Positions 19,765-28,752 of a stretch of 64,000 bases of DNA are shown here, in pieces (position 1 is the stretch's first letter; each line of letters starts with the position of its first letter). Under the pieces are notes generated by a model. It ran no database searches. It saw only the letters and a program-made list of their open reading frames with translations, and was not told the origin of the DNA. The DNA comes from Streptomyces monomycini (GTDB lineage: Bacteria; Actinomycetota; Actinomycetes; Streptomycetales; Streptomycetaceae): positions 50,303 through 114,302 of the forward strand of contig NZ_JAFIQY010000026.1 in NCBI RefSeq assembly GCF_022271435.1, written 5' to 3'. Made by a program: the position numbers and the translations under genes.

Positions 19765-19873
19765 GCTACGCCACCAGGGGTGTTTCCGGGGCGGCGCCGG
19801 GAAAGACGCCATACGCTGAGCCATATTCACTCCGAGTAGTTGCTCGACACCGACAACCACGAGGAGTCACGAG

Positions 19874-20215
19874 ATGCGCCTGCGCACCTCCGTCGCCGCC
19901 GCCTTCGGAGCGGCCGTACTCGCCCTGACCACCCCCACCTCCGCCTACGCCGCCGCCGGGGTCTTCTCCTACGGTTTCAACCCCGGCAACGAACTCAACC
20001 AGCGTGCGGCCCTGTTCGACCCGCCCGGCAAGCAGTGCATCACCCTCAAGCTGCCGGACGGTGCCGACTTCGCCTACGCCGCGGTCAACCGGACGAACGC
20101 CACCGTGACCCTCTTCGCCGACGACGACTGCAGCAGCGACGCCTTCTTCGTCGTCCCGCCCGGCAAGGCCGCCCCGACGAAGGTCCTGGTCCGGTCGGTG
20201 CTGTTCTCCCGCTGA
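19874..20215 (+). CDS. Small secreted protein of unknown function
   Basis: A 113-residue protein with a clear Sec signal (MRLRTSVAAAFGAAVLALTT, cleavage near SAYA-AAG), giving a mature protein of about 85 residues. The mature part has two Cys (KQCITLKL and DDDCSSDAF) about 36 residues apart, likely a disulfide, and a beta-rich pattern. The start is set by GAGGAG 7 bases upstream. The family is not recognised. It ends about 100 bp before the shared terminator with nuoN. Confidence 0.8.
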   Translation: MRLRTSVAAAFGAAVLALTTPTSAYAAAGVFSYGFNPGNELNQRAALFDPPGKQCITLKLPDGADFAYAAVNRTNATVTLFADDDCSSDAFFVVPPGKAAPTKVLVRSVLFSR

Positions 20216-20318
20216 GCCCGGCCGCTCCCCCGCGCCGACCCGCGCCTTGTGTACTCCGGCCGGCCCTCCTCGTACGTGCTTCAGGCCGCGCCGGTCCCCT
20301 TCGCCCGAGTGGCGCAAC

Positions 20319-20360
20319 GGCCGCCGTCCGGTATCCCCGCGGGGATACCGGACGGCGGCC
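20319..20360. terminator. Bidirectional terminator: 42-bp perfect palindrome
   Basis: Two perfectly complementary 21-base arms (20319-20339 and 20340-20360) meet at CCCCGCGGGG. It lies between the convergent small secreted gene (plus) and nuoN (minus), so it can end transcripts from both sides. Confidence 0.88.
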
Positions 20361-20399
20361 GTGGACCGTGCGCCGTGCGTCCGGCCGGCTCGGCACCAC

Positions 20400-22052
20400 T
20401 CAGCGCACGAACACCCCCGCCTGGCCCGCCAGGTCGAGGAAATACTGCGGGGCCAGGCCCAGGACCAGCGTGACCACGACACCGACCGCGATGGCCGTCA
20501 TGGTCAGCGGGCTGGGCACCGCCACGGTCGGCCCGTCCGCCTTCGGCTCGTTGAAGAACATCAGCACGATGACGCGGATGTAGAAGAACGCGGCGATGGC
20601 GGACGAGACGACACCGACCACGACCAGCCAGCCCGCGCCGCTCTCCGCCGCCGCCTTGAACACCGCGAACTTCCCGGTGAAGCCCGAGGTCAGCGGGATT
20701 CCGGCGAAGGCCAGCAGGAAGACCGCGAAGACCGCCGCCGTCAGCGGCGAGCGCCGTCCCAGCCCCGCCCACTTCGCCAGCTGCGTCGCCTCGCCGCCCG
20801 CGTCCCGCACCAGCGTGACCACCGCGAACGCGCCGAGCGTCACGAAGGAGTACGCCGCCAGGTAGAACAGGACGGACGAGATGCCGTCCTTGCTGGTGGC
20901 GATCACACCGGCCAGGATGAACCCGGCGTGTGCGATGGAGCTGTAGGCCAGCAGCCGCTTGATGTCGGTCTGGGTGATCGCGACGATCGCGCCGCCCAGC
21001 ATCGTGACGATCGCGACGCCCCACATGACCGGCCGCCAGTCCCAGCTCAGCCCCGGCAGGACCACGTACAGCAGCCGCAGCAGCGCGCCGAACGCGGCGA
21101 CCTTGGTGGCCGCCGCCATGAACCCGGTCACCGGGGTCGGCGCGCCCTGGTAGACGTCCGGCGTCCACATGTGGAACGGCACCGCGCCGACCTTGAAGAG
21201 CAGCCCCATGAGCACCAGCGCCGCGCCGATCAGCAGCAGCGCGTCATTGCCCATGGTGTCGGCCAGCGCCGGGTCGATCTGCTTGGCGCCGTCGCTGACG
21301 ACCCGCGCGATGCCGGAGTACGTGACGGTGCCCGCGTACCCGTACAGCAGGGCGATGCCGAACAGCAGGAACGCCGAGGAGAACGCGCCGAGCAGGAAGT
21401 ACTTCACCGCGGCCTCCTGCGACAGCAGCCGCTGGCGGCGGGCCAGCGCGCACAGGATGTACAGCGGGAGGGAGAAGACCTCCAGCGCGATGAAGAGGGT
21501 GAGCAGGTCGTTGGCGGCGGGGAAGACCAGCATCCCGCCGACCGCGAACAGCGCGATCGGGAACACCTCGGTGGTGGTGAACCCGGCCTTGACCGCGGCC
21601 TTCTCGGCCTCCCCGCCGGGCACCGCGGCGGCCTGCGCCACGAAGGAGTCCACCTTTTTGCCGTGCGCGGCCGGATCGAGCCGGCGCTCGGCGAAGGTGA
21701 ACGTGGCGACCAGCGCCACCAGCAGGATGGTGCCCTGGAGGAAGAGCGCCGGACCGTCCACGGCGATGGCGCCCATCGCCGTGATCTTCGCCTTGGTGGT
21801 GCCGAAGCCGCCCGCCGCCAGGCCCACCACGGCCGCGAACCCGGCGGCCAGCGCGAGCACGGACAGCAGCAGCTGGGCGTGGTAGCGGCTGCGCCGCGGC
21901 AGGAACGCCTCCAGGACGGCGCCGACGACCGCGGCACCCAGGACGATCAGCGCCGGGGCCAGCTGGGCATACTCGATCTTCGGCGCCGGGATCTTGGCCG
22001 GTGCCTCGGCCGCAATGGTCCACAGGCTGTGGACGCTCGCCACGGAACTCAC
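20400..22052 (-). CDS. nuoN: NADH-quinone oxidoreductase subunit N
   Basis: A 550-residue antiporter-like proton-pumping subunit of complex I with about 14 hydrophobic segments. The conserved core LLFKVGAVPFHMWTPDVYQGAPTPVTGFMAAATKVAAF holds the functional Lys and Pro residues, followed by LLAYSSIAHAGFILAG. GTG 22052 overlaps the nuoM stop as GTGA. The frame extends far upstream over nuoM and nuoL as a false open frame, a common high-GC artefact. It is the last gene of the operon, 40 bp before the palindromic terminator. Confidence 0.96.
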   Translation of the reverse strand: MSSVASVHSLWTIAAEAPAKIPAPKIEYAQLAPALIVLGAAVVGAVLEAFLPRRSRYHAQLLLSVLALAAGFAAVVGLAAGGFGTTKAKITAMGAIAVDGPALFLQGTILLVALVATFTFAERRLDPAAHGKKVDSFVAQAAAVPGGEAEKAAVKAGFTTTEVFPIALFAVGGMLVFPAANDLLTLFIALEVFSLPLYILCALARRQRLLSQEAAVKYFLLGAFSSAFLLFGIALLYGYAGTVTYSGIARVVSDGAKQIDPALADTMGNDALLLIGAALVLMGLLFKVGAVPFHMWTPDVYQGAPTPVTGFMAAATKVAAFGALLRLLYVVLPGLSWDWRPVMWGVAIVTMLGGAIVAITQTDIKRLLAYSSIAHAGFILAGVIATSKDGISSVLFYLAAYSFVTLGAFAVVTLVRDAGGEATQLAKWAGLGRRSPLTAAVFAVFLLAFAGIPLTSGFTGKFAVFKAAAESGAGWLVVVGVVSSAIAAFFYIRVIVLMFFNEPKADGPTVAVPSPLTMTAIAVGVVVTLVLGLAPQYFLDLAGQAGVFVR

Positions 22053-23665
22053 TTCGCGGCCTCCGCATCTGCCTTCACGGCTACGTCGGGGCGGGGATCG
22101 TGCCGGTCGACGACGGACAGGGTGTGGTCGACCGCCGGGTTGACGAGGTCCGTCAGCGGCTTGGGGTAGACACCGAGGAAGAGCAGCAGCGCGATCAGCG
22201 GGGCGACGACCGCCAGCTCCCGCGCCTTGAGGTCGGGCATCGTCCGCACCTCGGCCTTCACCGGGCCGGTCATCGTCCGCTGGTAGAGGACCAGGACGTA
22301 CAGCGCGGCGAGCACGATGCCGACGGTGGCCACGATGCCCACGGCCGGGTAGCGGCTGAACGTGCCGACCAGCACCAGGAATTCGCTGACGAACGGCGCC
22401 AGGCCCGGCAGGGACAGCGTCGCCAGGCCGCCGACCAGGAAGGTGCCGGCCAGCACCGGCGCGACCTTCTGCACCCCGCCGTAGTCGGCGATCAGCCGGG
22501 AGCCGCGCCGCGAGATCAGGAACCCGGCGACCAGCATCAGCGCCGCCGTCGAGATGCCGTGGTTGACCATGTAGAGCGTCGCGCCGCCCTGGCCCTGGCT
22601 CGTCATCGCGAAGATGCCCATGATGATGAAGCCGAAATGGGAGATGGACGCGTACGCCACCAGGCGCTTGATGTCCCGCTGGCCGACCGCGAGCAGCGCG
22701 CCGTACAGGATGCTGATCAGCGCGAGGACGAGGATCACCGGCGTCGCCCAGCTGCTGGCCTCCGGGAAGAGCTGGAGGCAGAAGCGCAGCATCGCGAAAG
22801 TGCCGACCTTGTCGACCACCGCGGTGATCAGGACGGCCACCGGCGCCGTGGACTCGCCCATCGCGCCGGGCAGCCAGGTGTGCAGCGGCCACAGCGGCGC
22901 CTTCACCGCGAAGGCGAAGAAGAAGCCGAGGAACAGCAGCCGTTCCGTGCCGGTGCCCAGCTCCAGCTTGCCGTCGGCCCGGGCCTGGACGATCTCCGTC
23001 AGGGAGAAGGTGCCGCTGCCGAGCTGGTCGGCGGTGGCCGCGTACAGCCCGATCACCGCGGCCAGCATGATCAGGCCGCCGGCCAGGTTGTAGAGCAGGA
23101 ACTTCACGGCGGCCTGCGAACGCAGCTTCGCGCTGCGCTCCTCGCCGTCCGCCCCGGCCCGGTCCCCGAAGCCGCCGATGAGGAAGTACATCGGGATGAG
23201 CATGGCTTCGAAGAAGAGGTAGAAGAGGAAGACGTCGGTGGCCTCGAAGGAGATGACCACCATCGCCTCGACGGCGAGAATCAGCGCGAAGAAGCCCTGG
23301 GTGGGCCGCCACCGCCGGTTGGGCGCCGGGGCTTCCAGGGGATCGGCGTCGTGCCAGCCCGCCAGGATCACGAACGGGATCAGCAGCGCGGTCAGCGCGA
23401 TCAGCGCCACCGCGATGCCGTCCACGCCGAGCTCGTAGCGGACCCCGAAGTCCCTGATCCAGGAGTGCGATTCGGTCAGCTGGAACGGGCCCTTCGCCCC
23501 CGCCTCGAAGCGGACCGCGACCACCGCGGCCAGCACCAGGGTGGCCAGCGAGAAGAGCAGCGCCAGCCACTTGGCGGCGGTGCGCCGGGCGGCGGGCACC
23601 GCGGCGGTGGCGATCGCGCCGATCGCCGGGACCGCCGCGGTGGCCGTCAGAAGGGGAAACGACAT
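22049..23665 (-). CDS. nuoM: NADH-quinone oxidoreductase subunit M
   Basis: A 538-residue antiporter-like subunit. It shows the conserved glutamate segment LILAVEAMVVISFEATDVFLFYLFFEAMLIPMYFLIGGFG and the lysine segment AFAVKAPLWPLHTWLPGAMGESTAPVAVLI, then RLVAYASISHFGFI. These residues carry protons across the membrane arm. ATG 23665 begins 3 bases after the nuoL stop. A loop near residue 170 (GDRAGADGEERSAKLR) is longer than in E. coli. Confidence 0.97.
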   Translation of the reverse strand: MSFPLLTATAAVPAIGAIATAAVPAARRTAAKWLALLFSLATLVLAAVVAVRFEAGAKGPFQLTESHSWIRDFGVRYELGVDGIAVALIALTALLIPFVILAGWHDADPLEAPAPNRRWRPTQGFFALILAVEAMVVISFEATDVFLFYLFFEAMLIPMYFLIGGFGDRAGADGEERSAKLRSQAAVKFLLYNLAGGLIMLAAVIGLYAATADQLGSGTFSLTEIVQARADGKLELGTGTERLLFLGFFFAFAVKAPLWPLHTWLPGAMGESTAPVAVLITAVVDKVGTFAMLRFCLQLFPEASSWATPVILVLALISILYGALLAVGQRDIKRLVAYASISHFGFIIMGIFAMTSQGQGGATLYMVNHGISTAALMLVAGFLISRRGSRLIADYGGVQKVAPVLAGTFLVGGLATLSLPGLAPFVSEFLVLVGTFSRYPAVGIVATVGIVLAALYVLVLYQRTMTGPVKAEVRTMPDLKARELAVVAPLIALLLFLGVYPKPLTDLVNPAVDHTLSVVDRHDPRPDVAVKADAEAAK

Positions 23666-23668
23666 GGC

Positions 23669-25615
23669 TCAGACACCCCTCATCAGCAGGGTCACGGCGA
23701 TCAGCACGGCCGCACCGCCCAACATCTGTACCGCGTACGAGCGGGCGAAGCCGTTCTGCGCCTGGCGCAGCCGGCCGGAGAGGCCGCCCATCGACGCCGC
23801 CGTGCCGTTGACCGCGCCGTCCACGACGGAGTGGTCCAGCTGGACCAGGGCGCGGGTCAGCTCGCCGCCGCCGCGCACCAGCACGACATGGTTGAAGTCG
23901 TCCTGGAGCAGGTCGCGGCGGGCGGCCCGGGTGAGCAGCGAGCCGCGCGGGGCGACGGCGGGGACCGGCTTGCGCCCGTACTGGAGACAGGCCAGCCCGA
24001 CACCGAGGACCATCACCACGATGGTGGCCGTGGTGATCGCCGAGGCGCTCAGCGGCGGGTGCCCGTGGTCGACGGAGGTGACCGGCTCCAGCCAGGTCAC
24101 GAACGCCTCGTTGATGCTGAACAGTCCGCCCGCGAAGACCGATCCGACGGCCAGCAGGATCATCGGGATCGTCATGGACCTGGGCGACTCGTGCGGGTGC
24201 GGCGGGGTGTACTCGCCCCTCGTTTCGGCCGCGGGCTCCACCGACGGTTCGGCGGGCGACGGGGTCGGCGCCTTGCGCCAGCGCTCCTCGCCGAAGAACG
24301 TCATCAGCATCACCCGAGTCATGTAGAACGCGGTGATCGCGGCGCCCAGCAGGGCCGCGCCGCCGAGGATCCAGCCTTCCGTGCCGCCCTTGGCGAACGC
24401 CGCCTCGATGATCTTGTCCTTGGAGAAGAAGCCGGACAGACCGGGGAAACCGATGATCGCCAGGTAGCCGAGGCCGAAGGTGATGAAGGTGACCGGCATG
24501 TACTTGCGCAGGCCGCCGTAGCGGCGCATGTCCACCTCGTCGTTCATCCCGTGCATCACCGAGCCGGCGCCGAGGAAGAGGCCCGCCTTGAAGAAGCCGT
24601 GGGTGACCAGGTGCATGATGGCGAAGGCGTAGCCGATCGGGCCGAGCCCGGCGGCCAGGATCATGTAGCCGATCTGCGACATCGTCGAGCCCGCCAGGGC
24701 CTTCTTGATGTCGTCCTTCGCGCAACCGACGATGGCGCCGAACAGCAGCGTCACCGCGCCGACCACCACGACGGCGGTCTGCGCGTCCGGCGCCCCGTTG
24801 AAGATCGCGCCGGAGCGGGTGATCAGGTAGACGCCGGCGGTCACCATGGTCGCCGCGTGGATCAGGGCGGAGACCGGGGTCGGGCCCTCCATCGCGTCGC
24901 CCAGCCAGGACTGGAGCGGGACCTGCGCCGACTTGCCGCAGGCGGCGAGCAGCAGCATCACGCCGATGGCGGTCAGCTTGCCTTCGGACGTCTCGCCCGC
25001 CGCACCCAGCACCGGTCCGAACGCGAACGTCCCGAAGGTGGTGAACATCAGCATGATGGCGATGGACAGGCCGACGTCACCGACGCGGTTGACCAGGAAG
25101 GCCTTCTTCGCCGCCGTGGCCGCGCTGGGCTTGTGCTGCCAGAAGCCGATGAGCAGGTACGAGGCCAGACCCACGCCCTCCCAGCCGACGTACAGCAGGA
25201 GGTAGTTGTCGGCGAGGACGAGCAGCAGCATGGCCGCGAGGAAGAGGTTCAGGTAGCCGAAGAAGCGGCGGCGCCGCTCGTCGTGCTCCATGTAGCCGAT
25301 CGAGTAGATGTGGATCAGCGATCCGACACCGGTGATCAGCAGGACGAAGGTCATGGACAGCTGGTCGAGCTGGAAGGCCACGTCCGCCTGGAAGCCGCCC
25401 ACCGGAATCCAGCTGAACAGGTGCTGGTGCAGGGTGCGGTGCTCGGCGTCGCGGCCCAGCAGCTCCGTGAACAGGGGGACGGCCAAGGCGAAGGACCCCA
25501 GCGCGAGCAGCGTGCCGATCCAGTGGCCGGCCCGGTCCAGTCTCCTGCCGCCGCACAGCAGCAGGGCCGCGCCGGCCAGGGGGGCCGCGACGAGCAGGGC
25601 GATCAAGTTCTCCAC
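23669..25615 (-). CDS. nuoL: NADH-quinone oxidoreductase subunit L
   Basis: A 648-residue antiporter-like subunit with the long C-terminal lateral helix expected of NuoL. Motifs include FAFLQVGWEGVGLASYLLIG-type YVGWEGVGLASYLLIGFW, CGKSAQVPLQSWLGDAMEGPTPVSALIHAATMV (key Lys) and LAGSTMSQIGYMILAAGLG. A Pro/Glu-rich loop (PSPAEPSVEPAAETRGEYTPPHPHESP) sits before the last helices. The GTG start lies 12 bases after the nuoK stop. It is the distal proton channel of complex I. Confidence 0.97.
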   Translation of the reverse strand: MENLIALLVAAPLAGAALLLCGGRRLDRAGHWIGTLLALGSFALAVPLFTELLGRDAEHRTLHQHLFSWIPVGGFQADVAFQLDQLSMTFVLLITGVGSLIHIYSIGYMEHDERRRRFFGYLNLFLAAMLLLVLADNYLLLYVGWEGVGLASYLLIGFWQHKPSAATAAKKAFLVNRVGDVGLSIAIMLMFTTFGTFAFGPVLGAAGETSEGKLTAIGVMLLLAACGKSAQVPLQSWLGDAMEGPTPVSALIHAATMVTAGVYLITRSGAIFNGAPDAQTAVVVVGAVTLLFGAIVGCAKDDIKKALAGSTMSQIGYMILAAGLGPIGYAFAIMHLVTHGFFKAGLFLGAGSVMHGMNDEVDMRRYGGLRKYMPVTFITFGLGYLAIIGFPGLSGFFSKDKIIEAAFAKGGTEGWILGGAALLGAAITAFYMTRVMLMTFFGEERWRKAPTPSPAEPSVEPAAETRGEYTPPHPHESPRSMTIPMILLAVGSVFAGGLFSINEAFVTWLEPVTSVDHGHPPLSASAITTATIVVMVLGVGLACLQYGRKPVPAVAPRGSLLTRAARRDLLQDDFNHVVLVRGGGELTRALVQLDHSVVDGAVNGTAASMGGLSGRLRQAQNGFARSYAVQMLGGAAVLIAVTLLMRGV

Positions 25616-25627
25616 GTGTACGACCCC

Positions 25628-25927
25628 TTACAGCTTCATCAGGCTGGCGTCGTCGACCGAGGCCGTGTGGCGGGTACGGAAGATGGACACGATGATCGCC
25701 AGGCCCACCACGACCTCGGCCGCGGCGACGACCATCGTGAAGAACGCGATGATCTGCCCGTCCAGATTTCCGTGCATCCGCGAGAAGACCACGAAGGCGA
25801 GGTTGCAGGCGTTGAGCATCAGCTCGATGCACATGAACACCACGATGGCGTTCCGCCTGATCAGCACCCCGGCCGCGCCGATGGTGAACAACAGGGCGGC
25901 GAGATAGAGGTAGTTGACCGGGTTCAC
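25628..25927 (-). CDS. nuoK: NADH-quinone oxidoreductase subunit K
   Basis: A 99-residue, three-helix membrane subunit. The two conserved membrane glutamates are in VFMCIELMLNACNLAF and VAAAEVVVGLAII. GTG 25927 overlaps the nuoJ stop (GTGA). The length matches NuoK of other bacteria (about 100). Confidence 0.97.
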   Translation of the reverse strand: MNPVNYLYLAALLFTIGAAGVLIRRNAIVVFMCIELMLNACNLAFVVFSRMHGNLDGQIIAFFTMVVAAAEVVVGLAIIVSIFRTRHTASVDDASLMKL

Positions 25928-26736
25928 CGCTTCGCCTCCTCGCTGCGGCCCAGCCGCTCTTCGGAGCGCTGCTCCAGCGCCTTCAACTCGTCCAGCGCCG
26001 CGCCGGAGACGTCGCGGATCTGTCCGCGCTCGCGCAGCGTCGGGTTGACGGTCAGCTCGGACGGCGTGCCGTCGGGGAGCAGACCGGGGACGTCCACGGC
26101 GTTGTGCCGGGCGTACACCCCCGGGGCGGGCAGCGGAGGGATCTGCTTGCCCTCGCGGATACGGGCCTCGGACTGCTCGCGCTGCGTCTTCTCGCGCTCC
26201 GTACGCTCGCGGTGCGTCAGCACCATCGCGCCGACCGCCGCCGTGATCAGCAGTGCGCCGGTGACCTCGAAGGCGAAGACGTACTTGGTGAAGATCAGCG
26301 CCGCCAGGCCCTGCACATTGCCTCCGGCGTTGGCCTCGCCGAGGCCGTTGAAGTGCCGGAGCGAGGCGTTGCCGATACCGGCGATCAGCAGGATGCCGAA
26401 GCCGAGACCGCAGGCGGCGGCCAGCCAGCGCTGGCCCTTGAGCGTCTCCTTGAGGGAGTCGGCCGCCGTGACGCCGACGAGCATGACGACGAAGAGGAAG
26501 AGCATCATGATCGCGCCCGTGTAGACGACGATCTGCACGATGCCGAGGAAGTACGCGCCGTTGGCGAGGTAGAACACCGCCAGGACGATCATGGTGCCGG
26601 CGAGCGACAGGGCGCTGTGCACGGCGCGCCGCATGAGGATCGTGCACAGCGCGCCGATCACCGCGACCGTGCCGAGGATCCAGAACTGCACCGCCTCGCC
26701 GGTGGACGCCGCGGCGGCCAGGGAGGTCGTCGTCAC
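25924..26736 (-). CDS. nuoJ: NADH-quinone oxidoreductase subunit J
   Basis: A 270-residue membrane subunit. Five helices occupy roughly residues 15-170, with the conserved VYTGAIMMLFLFVVMLVG containing the pi-bulge helix linked to coupling. The remaining about 100 residues are a charged cytoplasmic tail (THRERTEREKTQREQSEARIREGK and LDELKALEQRSEERLGRSEE) that is longer than in E. coli (184 residues) but usual for actinobacteria. GTGA overlap with nuoI. Confidence 0.95.
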   Translation of the reverse strand: MTTTSLAAAASTGEAVQFWILGTVAVIGALCTILMRRAVHSALSLAGTMIVLAVFYLANGAYFLGIVQIVVYTGAIMMLFLFVVMLVGVTAADSLKETLKGQRWLAAACGLGFGILLIAGIGNASLRHFNGLGEANAGGNVQGLAALIFTKYVFAFEVTGALLITAAVGAMVLTHRERTEREKTQREQSEARIREGKQIPPLPAPGVYARHNAVDVPGLLPDGTPSELTVNPTLRERGQIRDVSGAALDELKALEQRSEERLGRSEEAKR

Positions 26737-27380
26737 CGGGTCACCTCCCCGGCGGCGGGCTCGTCGGGACCGAAGGTGGCCGCGGCCTCCTGGGGCGCCG
26801 CGGTGTCCGCGCCGCCCTCCCCTTCGGCCGTCTCGCCCTTGGACACGGCCACCTGACGCACCGTGCCCGGCGCGGCTTCCGTGACCAGGCCGCGGTAGTA
26901 GTCCTTCTCCGTCATGCCGGGGAAGATCGCGTGCGGGCTGTCGACCATGGTCTCCTCCAGCCCCGCGAGCAGCTCCTCCTTGGTGTAGATGAGCGATGCG
27001 CGGGACCGGTCGGCGAGTTCGTATTCGTTGGTCATGGTCAGCGCGCGGGTGGGGCACGCCTCCACGCACAGGCCGCACAGGATGCAGCGCAGGTAGTTGA
27101 TCTGGTAGACGCGGCCGTAGCGCTCGCCGGGGCTGTAGCGCTCCTCGTCGGTGTTGTCGGCGCCCTCGACGTAGATCGCGTCGGCCGGGCAGGCCCAGGC
27201 GCACAGCTCGCAGCCGACGCACTTCTCCAGCCCGTCGGGGTGCCGGTTGAGCTGGTGGCGGCCGTGGAAGCGCGGCGCCGTCGGTTTCTTCTCCTCCGGA
27301 TACTGCTCGGTGAGCCGCTTCTTGAACATGGCCTTGAAGGTCACGCCGAAGCCGGCCACGGGGTTCTGGAAGTCAGGCAC
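26733..27380 (-). CDS. nuoI: NADH-quinone oxidoreductase subunit I (two 4Fe-4S clusters)
   Basis: A 215-residue ferredoxin-like subunit carrying clusters N6a and N6b: CVGCELCAWACPADAI and CILCGLCVEACPTRAL, each with four Cys in CxxCxxCxxxCP arrangement. It links NuoG to the N2 cluster of NuoB. The start GTG 27380 follows AAAGGGGGG and overlaps the end of nuoH by 8 bases. The C-terminal 40 residues are acidic and Ala-rich (EGEGGADTAAPQEAA). Confidence 0.96.
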   Translation of the reverse strand: MPDFQNPVAGFGVTFKAMFKKRLTEQYPEEKKPTAPRFHGRHQLNRHPDGLEKCVGCELCAWACPADAIYVEGADNTDEERYSPGERYGRVYQINYLRCILCGLCVEACPTRALTMTNEYELADRSRASLIYTKEELLAGLEETMVDSPHAIFPGMTEKDYYRGLVTEAAPGTVRQVAVSKGETAEGEGGADTAAPQEAAATFGPDEPAAGEVTR

Positions 27381-28752
27381 CGTCGCCCCCCTTTCCGTCC
27401 TTGCCGATTCCGTCACTGACAGTGTCCACCCCACCACTGACAATCAACTCCCGCTCACGCCGGGGCCGCCGTCGCGGCACGGGTGGCAGGGTCTGTCCGG
27501 GCAGCGGCGGTACGGGGAAGCCGCCCGCCATGGGGTCGAACGCCGGCTCTTGGTCCGGCTCCTCCTTCTCGCCCCGCCGGAAGAAGTCCGCGACGAGCGA
27601 GATCAGCAGGACGGCGATGGCCGCGCCGCCCACGAACATCACGATCCGCTGGAAGTCGTACCCCTCGTTCTTCAGGGCCCGTACGGTCGCGACCAGCATC
27701 AGCCAGACCATCGAGACCGGGATGAGGACCTTCCACCCCAGCTTCATGAACTGGTCGTAGCGCACACGGGGCAGCGTGCCGCGCAGCCAGATGAAGAAGA
27801 ACAGCAGCAGCTGCACCTTGATGACGAACCAGAGCAGCGGCCACCAGCCGTGGTTGGCGCCTTCCCAGAAGCTGCTGACCGGGTACGGGGCCTTCCAGCC
27901 GCCCAGGAAGAGGGTCACCGCGACCGCCGAGACGGTCACCATGTTGATGTACTCGGCGAGCATGAACATCGCGAACTTGATCGACGAGTACTCGGTGTTG
28001 AAGCCGCCGACCAGGTCGCCCTCGGACTCCGGCATGTCGAACGGCGCCCGGTTGGTCTCGCCCACCATGGCGACGATGTAGATGATGAAGGAGACCGGCA
28101 GCAGCAGCACGTACCACCGGTCCTGCTGCGACTCCACGATCGCCGAGGTCGACATCGACCCCGAGTAGAGGAAGACCGCCGCGAAGGACATGCCCATCGC
28201 GATCTCGTACGAGATCATCTGCGCGCACGAGCGCAGGCCGCCGAGCAGCGGGTACGTCGAGCCGGAGGACCAGCCCGCCAGCACGATGCCGTAGATGCCG
28301 ACGGAGGCGGTGGCCAGGATGTACAGCACGCCGATCGGCAGGTCGGTCAGCTGCATCGTGGTGCGCTGGCCGAAGATCGAGATCTCGTTGCCGGCCGGGC
28401 CGAAGGGGATCACCGCGACGGCCATGAAGGCCGGTACGGCCGCCACGACCGGCGCGAGCACGTACACCGCCTTGTCGGCCCGCTTGACGACCAGGTCCTC
28501 CTTGAGCATCAGCTTGATGCCGTCCGCGAGGGACTGGAGCATGCCCCAGGGGCCGTGCCGGTTGGGGCCGATGCGCAGCTGCATCCACGCGACGACCTTG
28601 CGTTCCCAGACGATCGAGAAGAGCACGGTCAGCATGAGGAACGCGAAGCAGAAGACCGCCTTGACCACGACCAGCCACCACGGGTCGCGGCCGAACATCG
28701 ACAGGTCTTCCTGGGCCAGCGGAAGGCCGGTCAGGGCCAGTTCCCGCATCAC
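27373..28752 (-). CDS. nuoH: NADH-quinone oxidoreductase subunit H
   Basis: A 459-residue membrane subunit forming the quinone chamber. It contains ERKVVAWMQLRIGPNRHGPWGMLQ, ADGIKLMLKED, AGWSSGSTYPLLGGLRSCAQMISYEIAMG and the acidic quinone loop ETNRAPFDMPESEGDLVGGFNTEYSS. The start is GTG 28752 (GTGA overlap with nuoG) or the adjacent ATG 28749. The C-terminal 55 residues (after LISLVADFF) are a Pro-rich cytoplasmic extension absent from E. coli NuoH. Confidence 0.96.
   Translation of the reverse strand: MMRELALTGLPLAQEDLSMFGRDPWWLVVVKAVFCFAFLMLTVLFSIVWERKVVAWMQLRIGPNRHGPWGMLQSLADGIKLMLKEDLVVKRADKAVYVLAPVVAAVPAFMAVAVIPFGPAGNEISIFGQRTTMQLTDLPIGVLYILATASVGIYGIVLAGWSSGSTYPLLGGLRSCAQMISYEIAMGMSFAAVFLYSGSMSTSAIVESQQDRWYVLLLPVSFIIYIVAMVGETNRAPFDMPESEGDLVGGFNTEYSSIKFAMFMLAEYINMVTVSAVAVTLFLGGWKAPYPVSSFWEGANHGWWPLLWFVIKVQLLLFFFIWLRGTLPRVRYDQFMKLGWKVLIPVSMVWLMLVATVRALKNEGYDFQRIVMFVGGAAIAVLLISLVADFFRRGEKEEPDQEPAFDPMAGGFPVPPLPGQTLPPVPRRRPRRERELIVSGGVDTVSDGIGKDGKGGDGA

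Noticed and set aside
20400..24725. A 1441-codon minus-strand frame running through nuoL, nuoM and nuoN
   Set aside because: Only its last 550 codons (nuoN) make sense; the rest is out of frame with nuoL and nuoM, which are clearly real.
22001..26524. A 1507-codon open frame on the plus strand opposite nuoJ-nuoN
   Set aside because: It is antisense to conserved complex I genes, is rich in Arg/Gly/Gln/His, and shows no domain. It is a by-product of high G+C.
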